Shown: positions 52,298 to 61,742 of the stretch, in pieces
How positions within the stretch are numbered: the first letter of the stretch is position 1
How the letters are laid out: each line of letters begins with the position of its first letter
Assembly (NCBI GenBank): GCA_017427685.1
Contig: JAFRSH010000052.1
Location: 124,001-188,000 of the forward strand
DNA: 64,000 bases
Direction of reading: 5' to 3'
Origin: Lachnospiraceae bacterium
GTDB lineage: Bacteria; Bacillota; Clostridia; Lachnospirales; Lachnospiraceae
Translations under genes and position numbers: made by a program
Notes under the pieces: model-generated
Databases searched by the model: none
The model's input: only the letters and a program-made list of their open reading frames with translations
What the model was told of the DNA's origin: nothing

Positions 52298-52492
52298 ATG
52301 AAAAAAAAGATCATGATCGTACTCGCACTCGTTCTCAGTGCATGCATGCTCACAGCATGCGGTTCATCAACCTGCAAGAAGTGTGACAATGAAGTTTATA
52401 AGGATGGTTTATGCCAGGAGCACTACTATGAGGCACATCCTCTTGAGGCACTCGGAGATCTTGCAAGCGGCTTAAAGGATCTGTTCGGTTGA
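52298..52492 (+). CDS. Small lipoprotein with zinc-ribbon-like motif
   Basis: A 64-residue protein: lipoprotein signal peptide (MKKKIMIVLALVLSACMLTA) with lipobox LTAC, giving a mature peptide of about 44 residues anchored outside the membrane. The mature part has a CKKCDNEVYKDGLCQEH segment, a C-x2-C plus C-x2-H arrangement that may bind zinc. Conserved partners are not known. AAAGGA stands before the ATG. It has its own promoter and precedes superoxide reductase by 44 bases. Confidence 0.75.
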   Translation: MKKKIMIVLALVLSACMLTACGSSTCKKCDNEVYKDGLCQEHYYEAHPLEALGDLASGLKDLFG

Positions 52493-52536
52493 TAGGGTGA
52501 GTAAGTCAGGCTTAGTTTGAGGATCGGAGGTTTACT

Positions 52537-52911
52537 ATGGAACAGAAGTTTTACAAATGCGAGCATTGCGGCAACATAATTGCCATGGTCAAGAATTCGG
52601 GAGTTCCCGTTGTTTGCTGCGGCGAGAAGATGAAAGAGATCATCCCCGGAACGGTTGATGCATCGCTTGAGAAGCATGTGCCTGTATTTGAGATAAAGGA
52701 CAATGTGGTTTATGTTACAGTCGGTGCTGTGGCTCATCCCATGGAAGAGAAGCACTTCATTGAGTGGATCTCACTCCAGACAAGCGGCGGAAACCAGCGC
52801 AAGGTTCTTACACCCGGTTCGGAGCCGAAGGCAGCCTTTGCCATCTGTGACGGAGAAACGGTCGAAGCCGTTTACGCATACTGCAACCTTCACGGCCTTT
52901 GGAAGGCATAA
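52537..52911 (+). CDS. Superoxide reductase (desulfoferrodoxin)
   Basis: A 124-residue two-domain iron protein that reduces superoxide to hydrogen peroxide in anaerobes. The N-terminal desulforedoxin-type centre has YKCEHCGN and the adjacent pair VVCCGEKM (four Cys ligands). The catalytic iron site is built from EKHVPV, AHPMEEKHFIEWI and the C-terminal YCNLHGLWKA (Cys and His). GGAGG precedes the start. It supports a strictly anaerobic host exposed to transient oxygen. Confidence 0.94.
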   Translation: MEQKFYKCEHCGNIIAMVKNSGVPVVCCGEKMKEIIPGTVDASLEKHVPVFEIKDNVVYVTVGAVAHPMEEKHFIEWISLQTSGGNQRKVLTPGSEPKAAFAICDGETVEAVYAYCNLHGLWKA

Positions 52912-52916
52912 AAAGA

Positions 52917-52959
52917 GAAGAGAAATTCCGACAACAATTGGGATCGGCCGTTTCTCTTC
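52917..52959 (+). terminator. Hairpin after superoxide reductase
   Basis: GAAGAGAAA pairs with TTTCTCTTC (9 bp) with inner CCGA/TCGG, followed by CGTATCGTTTTCTT. A likely terminator with a weak T-tract. Confidence 0.6.
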
Positions 52960-53053
52960 CGTATCGTTTTCTTAATTCTAGTCGATGATTATGTTAGATT
53001 TATGACAGAAAAAAGAAAGTTTAAGGTCATTTAAACAGAAATCCAGACATACA

Positions 53054-53095
53054 AAGACGGTTGCCGGGTAAAAGGCAGCCGTCTTGTTTCTCTTG
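53054..53095 (+). terminator. Second hairpin before the secreted protease-like gene
   Basis: AAGACGGTTGCC pairs with GGCAGCCGTCTT (12 bp, one G-U) around an 8-base loop, followed by GTTTCTCTT. It insulates the next gene from upstream transcription. Confidence 0.65.
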
Positions 53096-53172
53096 AAAAT
53101 GATTTGTGGTAAAATGAACTGTATGCTTTTGAAGCAAAGTCAAAACATTGAGCAGTAAAGAAAGGAATCCGC

Positions 53173-55620
53173 ATGAAAAGATCACGTATATTCGCGTTGC
53201 TATTGTGTCTGAGCCTTATCGCGGGTCTGACCGGAGCTTTGCCCGCTCAGGCAAAACAAGCAGGAAAAGACGAGCTGCTTTATTATCATGGATTCAGCAC
53301 AATGGCTCCCTTTGGCAGCTGGTTTACTTATGATGTCGATATTGACGTGACAGTCAACAGAACTACGAAAAAGGCAGATGTTTCATTCTCACGCAGCAAT
53401 TACAAAGCGGACTGGGAGTGGCTCGAAGAAGAGGAGCCGAAAGCAGCCGCATCCTACAGAACTTTCATGGCCACCAATACGGCTTATGGACATCTTACTG
53501 CGGATATCACGGATGATCAGTATGATAAAGGCAGTAAGAATGCTTTCGTGCTCGAAAATATTGTCTGGGATACAGAAAAATTCAATATCGACGGTTCAGC
53601 CGGATTCCCGAAGTACCCGGGACGGCAGATTCGTATCAACGGGTGGCAGACGAAGTATGTCGGAGGTCTGAGTTCCGGATATATTGCGTGTGAAAACACG
53701 GATTATTCCGGTTGGAATATCTTTTTTGAACTTCAGGACGGACCGCCCAAGAAGCAGATAAGCGAGTACACGATCAAAAAGGACAACTTCAGTTTCGTAA
53801 ATGCCTACAGTTCGTTCTTTAAAAAATCCGCGGGTTCGGTAAGGCCCAAGATCTTTAAGGGTAAATCTTTTGCCTACGGGACTTCGGGTTATATGCTCGA
53901 TAAAAAAACATACAATGCGTTGATCAAAGGTCACTCGAACGGTATGATAGCCGCTATTAATATATATCTGAGCGGCAGGTGGAGAGGTGACTGCAGGGGT
54001 ATGGCCATCATGAGCGACCTGCTTTTTGAGGGCAAGATCGGTCTCGGAAGCGTCGGAGGGGCACAGGATGCCTACAGCCTCAAAAAACCTGTAAGCAATA
54101 AGGAACTTGCTAACTATATCACTTATTACCATTTGAGCAGCAATTTCAAACGCCTCAAAAATTGGAATGCTAATATCGGTAATAATGCGAGCAGTGCAGA
54201 CAGCGCCTTGGATCTTGTCAAGAAACTGACGGACAAGCCCTTAAGTCCCGTTATTGTCGGATTCTCTTTCGAGCGCAACGTCGGCAGCGGCGTAAGGCTT
54301 TCTCACGCGGTACTCGCGTTTAAGCTTGAGGACACCGGACACGATTATAAGATAAGCGTTTATGATCCCAATGAACCGAAGAAAGCCCGCTATATCTATA
54401 TAACTAGGGACGGTGACGCTTCCTTCGCGGAGTACGGAACCGATATCTTCATTAAGCCCGTCGAGAGAGCGGATGATGTTTTTGATACGGAACTTACGTA
54501 CCCCGAGATTCCTGACGGGTATGTGGTCGTTACCTCGGACGGCGATCTTGAACTTGAATCAAACGGGCAGAAAGCAAAAATCTCAGGTAATCAGAAGACA
54601 GGCGATCTCGAAGTATATGCCGAAAGAGAAGAAGGAAGCGACCCCGATGACAGTGAGCTCATCGTACTTGTACCTGTAAGCAAGGGTAAAGATGTCTCCA
54701 TCAGACGTAAGGGCGGTACAAACGCAAGTGTACAGACAGGTGATCTTACAGCCCTGATCACAGACGGTGCGAAGGAAATGACCGTTTCCTCTGACGGTAC
54801 CGTTAAAGCAAAGACAGACGGAACAGAGGGTACGATCGCTGTCGGTTCTGATAAGACGGGCGGAGACCTTGTTGGCACAACCGTTACAACGAAGGCCGGA
54901 GAAGTTACTTTTAAGCCCACTAAAGGCGGCGCGAATGTGAAGACCGACGGCGGGAAGAGTGATCTGATCGTTTCGGGCGAAAAGGGCGACTACGAATTTA
55001 CCGGTGTTGATACCACAAAGGGTGTGGACATCAAGGTTAAAGGCAAAAAAGCTACTGTAAAATCAAACGGAGAAAAAGTTTCGTCTTCTGAAAAGAAGGA
55101 TAATAAAGAGAACAAAGACAATAAAGATAGCAAAAAAGATAAGGACAAAGACAGTTCCGGCAGCGGTTCCAAGAGTAAATCGAAGTCTTCGGGCAAATCG
55201 AGCGGACATACGCTTTCCGAGACCAAGGACAAAACCAAATATAAGCCCGAGGATTGGAGCTGGGATGCCTCAGGCGAAGGTTACGGACGCAAGTATTTCA
55301 CGTCCGGCAAATATGTTCGTGACGACGGACTTGCCGTGATTTATATTGACAGCAGTGACAGTACGGATGGCTTCTGCTTCCAGGCTTTTTCAAAAGCTTC
55401 GGGCAAGGGCAAGAGCGATTACACGACCTATGATTATGCGACGGGTTCGCCGAACCTCTGGGCAAATAATACGAGTGAATCAAAGGCAGATTGCGGGACC
55501 TGGTATTTCCACAGCCTCGGCAACGGATGTATGATCGTTACTACCGACTGGCTTGATGAAATGTATGGTGTCTACGATGACCCGGCAGGGGTTTATTACC
55601 TCGTAAAGGAAAAATACTGA
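53173..55620 (+). CDS. Secreted papain-like cysteine-protease-related protein with repeat and Lys/Ser-rich regions
   Basis: An 815-residue exported protein. A signal peptide of about 28 residues ends near ALPAQAKQ. A papain-like core seems present around residues 230-400: Cys in WRGDCRGMAIMSD (about 274), His in RLSHAVLAFKLED (about 377) and Asp/Asn in ISVYDPNEP (about 396). Residues 450-635 are beta-strand repeats rich in Thr/Gly/Asp. A Lys/Asp/Ser low-complexity stretch follows at about 635-690. The last 130 residues form a separate domain (CFQAFSKASGKGK, WYFHSLGNGCMIVTTDW). No sortase motif or membrane anchor is seen. Activity and target are unknown. Confidence 0.7.
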   Translation: MKRSRIFALLLCLSLIAGLTGALPAQAKQAGKDELLYYHGFSTMAPFGSWFTYDVDIDVTVNRTTKKADVSFSRSNYKADWEWLEEEEPKAAASYRTFMATNTAYGHLTADITDDQYDKGSKNAFVLENIVWDTEKFNIDGSAGFPKYPGRQIRINGWQTKYVGGLSSGYIACENTDYSGWNIFFELQDGPPKKQISEYTIKKDNFSFVNAYSSFFKKSAGSVRPKIFKGKSFAYGTSGYMLDKKTYNALIKGHSNGMIAAINIYLSGRWRGDCRGMAIMSDLLFEGKIGLGSVGGAQDAYSLKKPVSNKELANYITYYHLSSNFKRLKNWNANIGNNASSADSALDLVKKLTDKPLSPVIVGFSFERNVGSGVRLSHAVLAFKLEDTGHDYKISVYDPNEPKKARYIYITRDGDASFAEYGTDIFIKPVERADDVFDTELTYPEIPDGYVVVTSDGDLELESNGQKAKISGNQKTGDLEVYAEREEGSDPDDSELIVLVPVSKGKDVSIRRKGGTNASVQTGDLTALITDGAKEMTVSSDGTVKAKTDGTEGTIAVGSDKTGGDLVGTTVTTKAGEVTFKPTKGGANVKTDGGKSDLIVSGEKGDYEFTGVDTTKGVDIKVKGKKATVKSNGEKVSSSEKKDNKENKDNKDSKKDKDKDSSGSGSKSKSKSSGKSSGHTLSETKDKTKYKPEDWSWDASGEGYGRKYFTSGKYVRDDGLAVIYIDSSDSTDGFCFQAFSKASGKGKSDYTTYDYATGSPNLWANNTSESKADCGTWYFHSLGNGCMIVTTDWLDEMYGVYDDPAGVYYLVKEKY

Positions 55621-55622
55621 AG

Positions 55623-56855
55623 ATGATCTACCTTGATAACGCCGCGACCACGCGGATCTGCGATGAAGCGCTTGAAGAGATGATGCCGTTCCTCAAAGAG
55701 GAGTATGCATCACCTCTTGGGCAGTACGCCCTGGGATTCAGAGCCAATTCTGCGCTTAATACCGCGAGGGGGCGTGTCGCTGCGCTTATCGGTGCAGACG
55801 TTTCTGAGATCATATTTACGTCCTGTGCAACTGAGAGTAATAATCTGTTTTTGAGGGGGTTGATCCGCAACCTTTTGAACGCAGGGACGGATCCTGCGCA
55901 TAAATCAATAAGCATAGTGACTCAGACCACAGAACACGCGTCCGTCCTTAATACATGCGAAGATATTGCCCGCGAGTACGACCGTGTCAGGCTTATCAAG
56001 GTACCCGTCGACAGAAACGGCTTTGTGAATGAAGCGGCGTACAGGGAAGCCTTGAAAGAAAGACCGGATGTTGTCAGCATCATGCATGTGAACAATGAGA
56101 CAGGCGCGGTTAATGATATCAAAAATCTCTGCGGGCTTGCCCACGAAGCAGGTGCGATCTTCCATACGGATGCGGTCCAGTCCGTCCCGCACATGCGCGT
56201 GAATGTAAGGGAAATCGGGGTGGATGCTCTGTCTGTCTCGGGACACAAGCTGCACGGTCCGAAGGGTTCGGGATTCCTTTATCTGAGAAAAGGTGTTATC
56301 ATCAAACCGCTCTTAACGGGCGGAGGTCAGGAGAACGGACTGAGGTCGGGTACTCCCGACGTGGCTGCGTGCGTGGGACTCGGGAAGGCATGCGAGGTTC
56401 TCGCGGACAGGCTGATCCCGGATACGAATGCAGCGCTTGCCGCAGACAGGTTTGCCCAAGTGATAAAAGAGGTTTTGCCGCATGCTATCGTGAACCGTCC
56501 CACGGGGTCTGATGTGTCGTATTATGACCCGAATCGAGACTTGTGCGAACAGTCATCAAAGCTGTACCTGAGGGAGATAGTCTCTGTAAGCATCCCCGGG
56601 GGTGACGCGCTTTCGCTGATCCACGATCTTGATATGGCAGGGATCTGCTGTTCGTCGGGCGCAGCTTGCAGCGCAGGGAAGAAGGGAGTTTCGCATGTTC
56701 TTACCGCGATGGGGATAGGTGAAAAGCTTGCCAAGGGGACGCTGCGTTTCTCTTTTTCGCGTTACAATACAGAGGAGGAAGCAACAGAGGCAGCCGTGAT
56801 CGTCGGAAGAGTTGTTCAAAAAAATCTTGAAAATCACGGTATACTGTTCAAATAA
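55623..56855 (+). CDS. Cysteine desulfurase (NifS/IscS-like)
   Basis: A 410-residue PLP enzyme that takes sulfur from cysteine for Fe-S clusters or thiolation. Motifs: MIYLDNAATTRICDEAL at the N-terminus, ATESNNLFLRG near residue 70, HTDAVQSVPHM near 182, the PLP Lys in SGHKLHGPKGSGFLYLR near 207 and the catalytic Cys in CCSSGAACSAGKKG near 345. It starts 3 bases after the secreted protein gene. No IscU/NifU scaffold is adjacent. Confidence 0.92.
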   Translation: MIYLDNAATTRICDEALEEMMPFLKEEYASPLGQYALGFRANSALNTARGRVAALIGADVSEIIFTSCATESNNLFLRGLIRNLLNAGTDPAHKSISIVTQTTEHASVLNTCEDIAREYDRVRLIKVPVDRNGFVNEAAYREALKERPDVVSIMHVNNETGAVNDIKNLCGLAHEAGAIFHTDAVQSVPHMRVNVREIGVDALSVSGHKLHGPKGSGFLYLRKGVIIKPLLTGGGQENGLRSGTPDVAACVGLGKACEVLADRLIPDTNAALAADRFAQVIKEVLPHAIVNRPTGSDVSYYDPNRDLCEQSSKLYLREIVSVSIPGGDALSLIHDLDMAGICCSSGAACSAGKKGVSHVLTAMGIGEKLAKGTLRFSFSRYNTEEEATEAAVIVGRVVQKNLENHGILFK

Positions 56856-56946
56856 AATATCACGGCAATGTTTGTTTACAGGGGAAACGCATTTTGCGCT
56901 TTTTATGAAAGACGTTGCTTTAAAGATTTCGGAGGAGAGGATTATT

Positions 56947-57804
56947 ATGATCTTATATGACTGTCACATGCATACCGATTATTCGGATGACAGTGAAGAA
57001 AAAATGGAAGAACAGGTAAAGGGTTCGATCGAAAAGGGTCTTAAAGGTATCTGTATCACAGACCATATGGACTACGAGTTCCCTGATTCCGAAAAGTATA
57101 ATCTTGTGTTCGAATATGATGTCGACAAGAACTACAAAGAAATTGACGGACTCAGGATCAGGTATCCGGAAATTGAGATATTAAAAGGCATAGAGCTCGG
57201 GCTCAGAAACGAGCCGGGTGTTGCCGAAAGGACCAAGGCAAGATATAAGGAATTGCTCTCGCGTGGAGATATCGATTTTGTGATCGGCTCCACACACTGC
57301 CTTGAGTATTCCGATCCGTACAGACCCGAATACTGGGCGGGAAAGACGGTAAAAGAAGGGCTCAGGACCTTCTTTATCGCTACTCTTGAAAACATCCGGA
57401 ACAACGATTATGTTGACACACTCGGCCATCTCGATTATGCCGCAAGGTATGCCCGCAAAGAGTCAATGGAAAAACGTGTATTTGACGGCAGGGACGAATA
57501 TATCGAAGGTGATAACGGGGATGTTGTCGATGAGATTTTAAAGTTCATAATCGATCGTGGGATCGCGCTTGAGATCAACAGTGCGGGGCTTAAATACGGC
57601 CTCGGATATGCACATCCGCGCGGATGGATCCTAAAAAGGTACAAGGAGCTCGGCGGAGAGCTTATCACCGTCGGTGCGGATGCTCATAAGCGTATACATA
57701 TAGCATATGCGTTTGACGAAGTCGCAAAGATCCTTACAGATGCGGGCTTTAAGTATTACACCGTATACAGAGCGAGAAAGCCTTATATGTATCCGATCGA
57801 TTGA
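56947..57804 (+). CDS. hisJ: PHP-domain phosphatase (histidinol-phosphatase HisJ-like)
   Basis: A 285-residue metal-dependent phosphoesterase of the PHP family. Metal ligands are visible in YDCHMHTDYSDDS (H-x-H) at the N-terminus, CITDHMDYE near residue 35, EILKGIELGL near 77, VIGSTHCLEYS near 112, DTLGHLDYAARYA near 157 and the C-terminal VGADAHKRIHIAYAFDE. It resembles the HisJ type of histidinol-phosphatase, although other PHP phosphatases are possible and no other his gene is nearby. The start at 56947 follows GGAGGAGAGG; the frame is open about 45 codons upstream without conserved sequence. Confidence 0.85.
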   Translation: MILYDCHMHTDYSDDSEEKMEEQVKGSIEKGLKGICITDHMDYEFPDSEKYNLVFEYDVDKNYKEIDGLRIRYPEIEILKGIELGLRNEPGVAERTKARYKELLSRGDIDFVIGSTHCLEYSDPYRPEYWAGKTVKEGLRTFFIATLENIRNNDYVDTLGHLDYAARYARKESMEKRVFDGRDEYIEGDNGDVVDEILKFIIDRGIALEINSAGLKYGLGYAHPRGWILKRYKELGGELITVGADAHKRIHIAYAFDEVAKILTDAGFKYYTVYRARKPYMYPID

Positions 57805-57880
57805 TGCGAAAATATAGTTTTTATGCCGGGAGAATACTGAAGCCTCTCCGGTGAGAATGAGATTGTAAAAAGGAAATATC

Positions 57881-59641
57881 ATGGCATTTGACGGACTAAT
57901 AATAGCCGATCTCGTGAGTGAACTAAGGAGCAGGACGATCGGCGGCAGGATCACGAGGATCGTTCAGCCCGAGCATGACGAACTGATCATCACGGTCAAG
58001 ACGCAGGATACCATCAGGATCCTCATGTCGGCGGACGCGAGCCTGCCTCTTATATACATTACAGACGCTAAAAAAGAAGCACCCGACCGTTCACCGGCAT
58101 TCTGCATGCTTCTTCGCAAGTACATCATGGGTGGTAAGATCAAAGACGTATCTCAGCCCGAAAACGAACGTGTTATCTACATCGACATCGAGCACTACGA
58201 CGAGCTCGGTGATCTCAGAGTGCGCAGGCTTATCATCGAGATCATGGGTAAGCACAGCAACATCATCCTCTGCGACGAGGACAGGATCATAATCGACAGT
58301 ATCAAGAGGATCCCAGCGACCGTCAGTTCCGTCAGGGAGGTTCTGACGGGCAGACCCTACTTTATCGCCAAGACTGCTGAGAAGCTCGATCCCACGATCT
58401 GCGACACCGAGACCTTCATATCGACCCTGAAGTCCAAGAACCAGGCTGTCCAGAAGGCTTTGTACATGTCGTTTAACGGCATAAGCCCGCTTATGGCCAA
58501 CGAGTTTGTGTACCGCGCCGGACTCGACGGTGACATCCCGGCTTCCGATCAGCCGGAGGAGGGTCTGAAGAAACTGGCAGGTGTTTTCATGGCCTGCATG
58601 GATGACCTTAAGAACGAAAGGTTCGCAACATGCGAAGCGTTCAAGGACGGTCTGCCTTTTGAGTATGCCGCTTTTGAGCTCACGAGCCTTGCATGCCTTG
58701 ACGGGATTACCGTGAGGAGAGTGGACAGCCCTAGCGCACTTCTTGAGAGCTTCTTCATGGAGAAGAACCTGGCAGAGCGCATCAGGCAGCGGTCCGCGGC
58801 ACTTCGTCACAGCGTGTCGACCATCAGGGAGAGGATAGTCAAGAAGTACGAGCTCCAGCTCTCGCAGCTCTCCGACACCGAGAAGAGGGGGACCTTCAAG
58901 CTCTACGGTGAACTTCTTTGCGCATATGCCCACGAGCTTAAGGTCCCCGGCAAGTCAGTAACTGTTACCGACTACAACACGGGAGAGGAAATCACGATCC
59001 CCGTCGACGAGGATCTTTCGGCGATCGACAACTCGAAGGTATACTTTGACAAGTACAGAAAGATGAAGCGTACCTATGACGCCCTCACAGGCTACATCGA
59101 GAAGACAAAGGAAGACCTTGATCATATAGGTTCCGTGGCACTTGAGCTTGAACTCGCTACATGCGAGGAAGACCTTATCACCATCAGGCGTGAGCTTGAG
59201 GAGGCGGGGTACTTAAGACCCTCCCGCACCGAAGGCAAGGGCAAGAAGCGCCCCAAGAAGGATGCATCCGCTCCGGTACATTACGTGACCAAAGACGGCT
59301 TCCACATATACGTTGGGAAAAACAACTTCCAGAACGATGAGCTCACCTTCAAGCTCGCAGGCGGAAGCGACTGGTGGTTCCACCTCAAGGGAGCACCGGG
59401 CTCCCACGTTATCCTTAAGACCGAAGGTCGCGAGGCCTCAGACAGCGCGATGGAGCAGGCAGCGGCAGTAGCGGCTTATTACTCGAGCGGTCGTGAGAAC
59501 GCCAAGGCCGAAGTGGACTACCTCGAGCGCCGTAACGTCAAGAAACCGGGTGGCGCGAGACCGGGCTTTGTGGTATACTATACTAATTATTCGATGGTTG
59601 TTAAACCGTCGCTGGATGCCGTTCAACGCGTGGAGGACTGA
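57881..59641 (+). CDS. rqcH: RqcH (NFACT-family ribosome quality-control protein)
   Basis: Binds stalled 50S subunits carrying peptidyl-tRNA and recruits tRNA-Ala to add C-terminal alanine tails. The 586-residue protein has NFACT-N from residue 1 (MAFDGLIIADLVSELRS, then EIMGKHSNIILCD near 123), a helical coiled-coil middle, and the C-terminal NFACT-R domain (HIYVGKNNFQNDELTFK, DWWFHLKGAPGSHVILK, KKPGGARPGFVVYYTNYS). It was formerly annotated as fibronectin-binding protein. With the ribosome-linked fusion at 45.5 kb it gives the window two likely ribosome-surveillance factors. Confidence 0.93.
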   Translation: MAFDGLIIADLVSELRSRTIGGRITRIVQPEHDELIITVKTQDTIRILMSADASLPLIYITDAKKEAPDRSPAFCMLLRKYIMGGKIKDVSQPENERVIYIDIEHYDELGDLRVRRLIIEIMGKHSNIILCDEDRIIIDSIKRIPATVSSVREVLTGRPYFIAKTAEKLDPTICDTETFISTLKSKNQAVQKALYMSFNGISPLMANEFVYRAGLDGDIPASDQPEEGLKKLAGVFMACMDDLKNERFATCEAFKDGLPFEYAAFELTSLACLDGITVRRVDSPSALLESFFMEKNLAERIRQRSAALRHSVSTIRERIVKKYELQLSQLSDTEKRGTFKLYGELLCAYAHELKVPGKSVTVTDYNTGEEITIPVDEDLSAIDNSKVYFDKYRKMKRTYDALTGYIEKTKEDLDHIGSVALELELATCEEDLITIRRELEEAGYLRPSRTEGKGKKRPKKDASAPVHYVTKDGFHIYVGKNNFQNDELTFKLAGGSDWWFHLKGAPGSHVILKTEGREASDSAMEQAAAVAAYYSSGRENAKAEVDYLERRNVKKPGGARPGFVVYYTNYSMVVKPSLDAVQRVED

Positions 59642-59729
59642 CAAAGCTCTTTGTCCGTTCATGGGGCGGGATCCGTCGGGGGAACGACAGAGGAAAGCTC
59701 TGCAAACATTTAAAAAAGTAACGAGAGGG

Positions 59730-59746
59730 GAAAGCCGCCGGCTTTC
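59730..59746 (+). promoter_or_regulatory. Small hairpin next to the ribosome site of the rhomboid-like gene
   Basis: GAAAGCC pairs with GGCTTTC around a 3-base loop, 12 bases before the start codon at 59759. It may influence translation; no T-run follows. Confidence 0.35.
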
Positions 59747-59758
59747 GTTCAAAGGATT

Positions 59759-60649
59759 ATGATCGAAAAACTTGTCAAGAAATGGGAACGCCACAAGATC
59801 GAAGGCTTCATGAAATACATCGTCCTGCTTTATGCCGCAGGATTCCTCGTGGGGATCATCAACCCGCTTTTTTACTATGAGTGGCTGATGCTCGACATCG
59901 ACAAGGTGTTAGAGGGTCAGGTTTGGAGACTCCTCACGTTCATCATCCAGCCCATGGACAGATCGAGCATCTTCATGGAAGCGCTCATGCTCTTTGTTTA
60001 CTATTCGATCGGTACGAGCATTGAGCGTCTGCGCGGTGCTTCGAGGTTCAACCTTTTCTATTTCAACGGCATCATCATCAACATCGTCTGCCAGATCATC
60101 ATCTACGTCGGAACATACCTTTACTACGGCTACGGTCTTTCGTATCCCGTATCGCTCACGTATTTCAACAATACGCTGTTTTTAGCCATGGCGCTTATGT
60201 TACCCGACATGACGTTCCTGCTCATGTTCTTTATCCCTGTCAAGGCCAAGTACTTTATCTTCATATATGCGCTCACGTTCGGCTACCAGATCTATGAGGG
60301 CTTCAGCGCAAGCGTTCTTGTGGGACTTTGCATGACGCTGCTCATCCTGGCCGCCGTATTCAACATGCTTCTCTTTTACAGGCCGTGGGGTAACGGACTT
60401 CCCGGTCAGAGGAGGCGTGCGAAGGCCTTCCAAAAGGGCTACGCGAGCGGCATGCGCTATCAGCAGCCCGGACAGAACGGACCCGCAAGCGTTTATCCCT
60501 TCCCCGGCAACGTGACACGCCATAAGTGCGCTGTCTGCGGAAGGACGGAGCGTGACGGTGACAACCTCGAGTTCAGGTTCTGCTCCAAGTGTAACGGTAA
60601 CTACGAGTACTGTATGGACCATATTTCTAATCATACTCACGTTGAGTAG
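59759..60649 (+). CDS. Rhomboid-like membrane protein with C-terminal zinc ribbon
   Basis: A 296-residue protein with about six membrane helices in residues 20-215. EGQVWRLLTFIIQP near residue 52 resembles the rhomboid/derlin loop, but no GxSG serine or catalytic His pair is seen, so it is probably an inactive rhomboid-like fold. The cytoplasmic tail ends in a zinc-ribbon-like CAVCGRTERDGDNLEFRFC with a further CSKC, YCMDH and HTH. The predicted start has AAGGA unusually close (2 bases). It lies between rqcH and two ABC-2 permeases on the same strand. No specific function can be given. Confidence 0.68.
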   Translation: MIEKLVKKWERHKIEGFMKYIVLLYAAGFLVGIINPLFYYEWLMLDIDKVLEGQVWRLLTFIIQPMDRSSIFMEALMLFVYYSIGTSIERLRGASRFNLFYFNGIIINIVCQIIIYVGTYLYYGYGLSYPVSLTYFNNTLFLAMALMLPDMTFLLMFFIPVKAKYFIFIYALTFGYQIYEGFSASVLVGLCMTLLILAAVFNMLLFYRPWGNGLPGQRRRAKAFQKGYASGMRYQQPGQNGPASVYPFPGNVTRHKCAVCGRTERDGDNLEFRFCSKCNGNYEYCMDHISNHTHVE

Positions 60650-60662
60650 GATGAGGTTTTAA

Positions 60663-61727
60663 ATGATCGGAAAAGACATCAAGCTTTTCATAAGCGACAC
60701 GAAAACACTCCTTGTACTCCTTGTGCTTGCGCTCCTGGGGATCGCGGGTGTTTTTCTTGCGAGCGGAATTACTCCGCCCACGGTGATCACCGTCGGGATC
60801 GTCGATCATGAACAGTCCAATTATTCCGAGATGCTCAAGACCTATTTCGCCGAGAACGAGGACTTCAATGCCTTCGTTAACATCTACGAAGGAACGGAAG
60901 AAGAGGTGAACGCACGGTTCGAAAAGGGTGAGCTAGATTTCTACTTCATCATCCCCGAGAACTTCACTTCCGAGATGATCGGGATGAAGAATACTCCGAT
61001 CAAAGCCGTGATCAACAGTGATGACAAGGCAAAAGCTGCGGTTTACGGGGCACTCCTTGAGTCGTACTCCCGGTACATCACATCGGTCGAGGTCAACATC
61101 GAATCTCTGACCTTCAGGATGAGGGAGGAAGACTACGACCGCCAGCTCATCAGGGACAAGAACGTCGAGATCTCATGGGATCTTGTCATGACGGCTCTCG
61201 GCAAGGACGCGTTCTTCGAGCGCGAGGCCTTTGACAGGATGGCTTCACTGCCGCTCACCGACCACTACATATACTCCGTACTCATCCTCCTGGTTCTTTA
61301 CTCCGGGATGCTCACGGGTTACGCGGTACTCCTCGAGAGGAAGAGCGGAGTTCGCTCGAGACTTGTTTCGTGCGGCATCAGCCCCGCACGTACGATCATT
61401 TCGAAGGTACTTGTCTACGGAACGCTTATGTCGGCTGCCTTTCTCGCCGTCATGACCGTTATGAAGCAGTTCGGTAAGATAGAATTCTCTTTCGGCATCG
61501 GACTCTATCTTACGGCACTCATCTTCGGAGCGGGGATCGTTTTCTCCGTACTTGCTTTGCTCATACGTTCGAAAAACGGCTACTGCTTCTTTTCGAACAT
61601 GGCTATACTTTTGATGACTGTACTCGGAGGCGGGATCATCCCCGTTATGTATCTGCCGAACGCTCTCTCCGGATTCGCACAGTTCATGCCGAGCTACAGA
61701 TTTATTACTTTTATTTTGCAGAAGTAG
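60663..61727 (+). CDS. ABC-2-type permease (first of a pair)
   Basis: A 354-residue membrane protein: one N-terminal helix (TLLVLLVLALLGIAGVFLAS), a 170-residue extracytoplasmic loop and about five C-terminal helices (YSVLILLVLYSGMLTGYAVL onward) with the ABC-2 loop LVSCGISPARTIISKVLVYG. This is the layout of ABC-2/YhgE-type exporters of lipids, polysaccharides or peptides. ATGAGG precedes the start. It is 15 bases before a second permease of the same design. No ATPase is visible in the window. Confidence 0.8.
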   Translation: MIGKDIKLFISDTKTLLVLLVLALLGIAGVFLASGITPPTVITVGIVDHEQSNYSEMLKTYFAENEDFNAFVNIYEGTEEEVNARFEKGELDFYFIIPENFTSEMIGMKNTPIKAVINSDDKAKAAVYGALLESYSRYITSVEVNIESLTFRMREEDYDRQLIRDKNVEISWDLVMTALGKDAFFEREAFDRMASLPLTDHYIYSVLILLVLYSGMLTGYAVLLERKSGVRSRLVSCGISPARTIISKVLVYGTLMSAAFLAVMTVMKQFGKIEFSFGIGLYLTALIFGAGIVFSVLALLIRSKNGYCFFSNMAILLMTVLGGGIIPVMYLPNALSGFAQFMPSYRFITFILQK

Positions 61728-61742
61728 GAAAGGAACGTTTGC

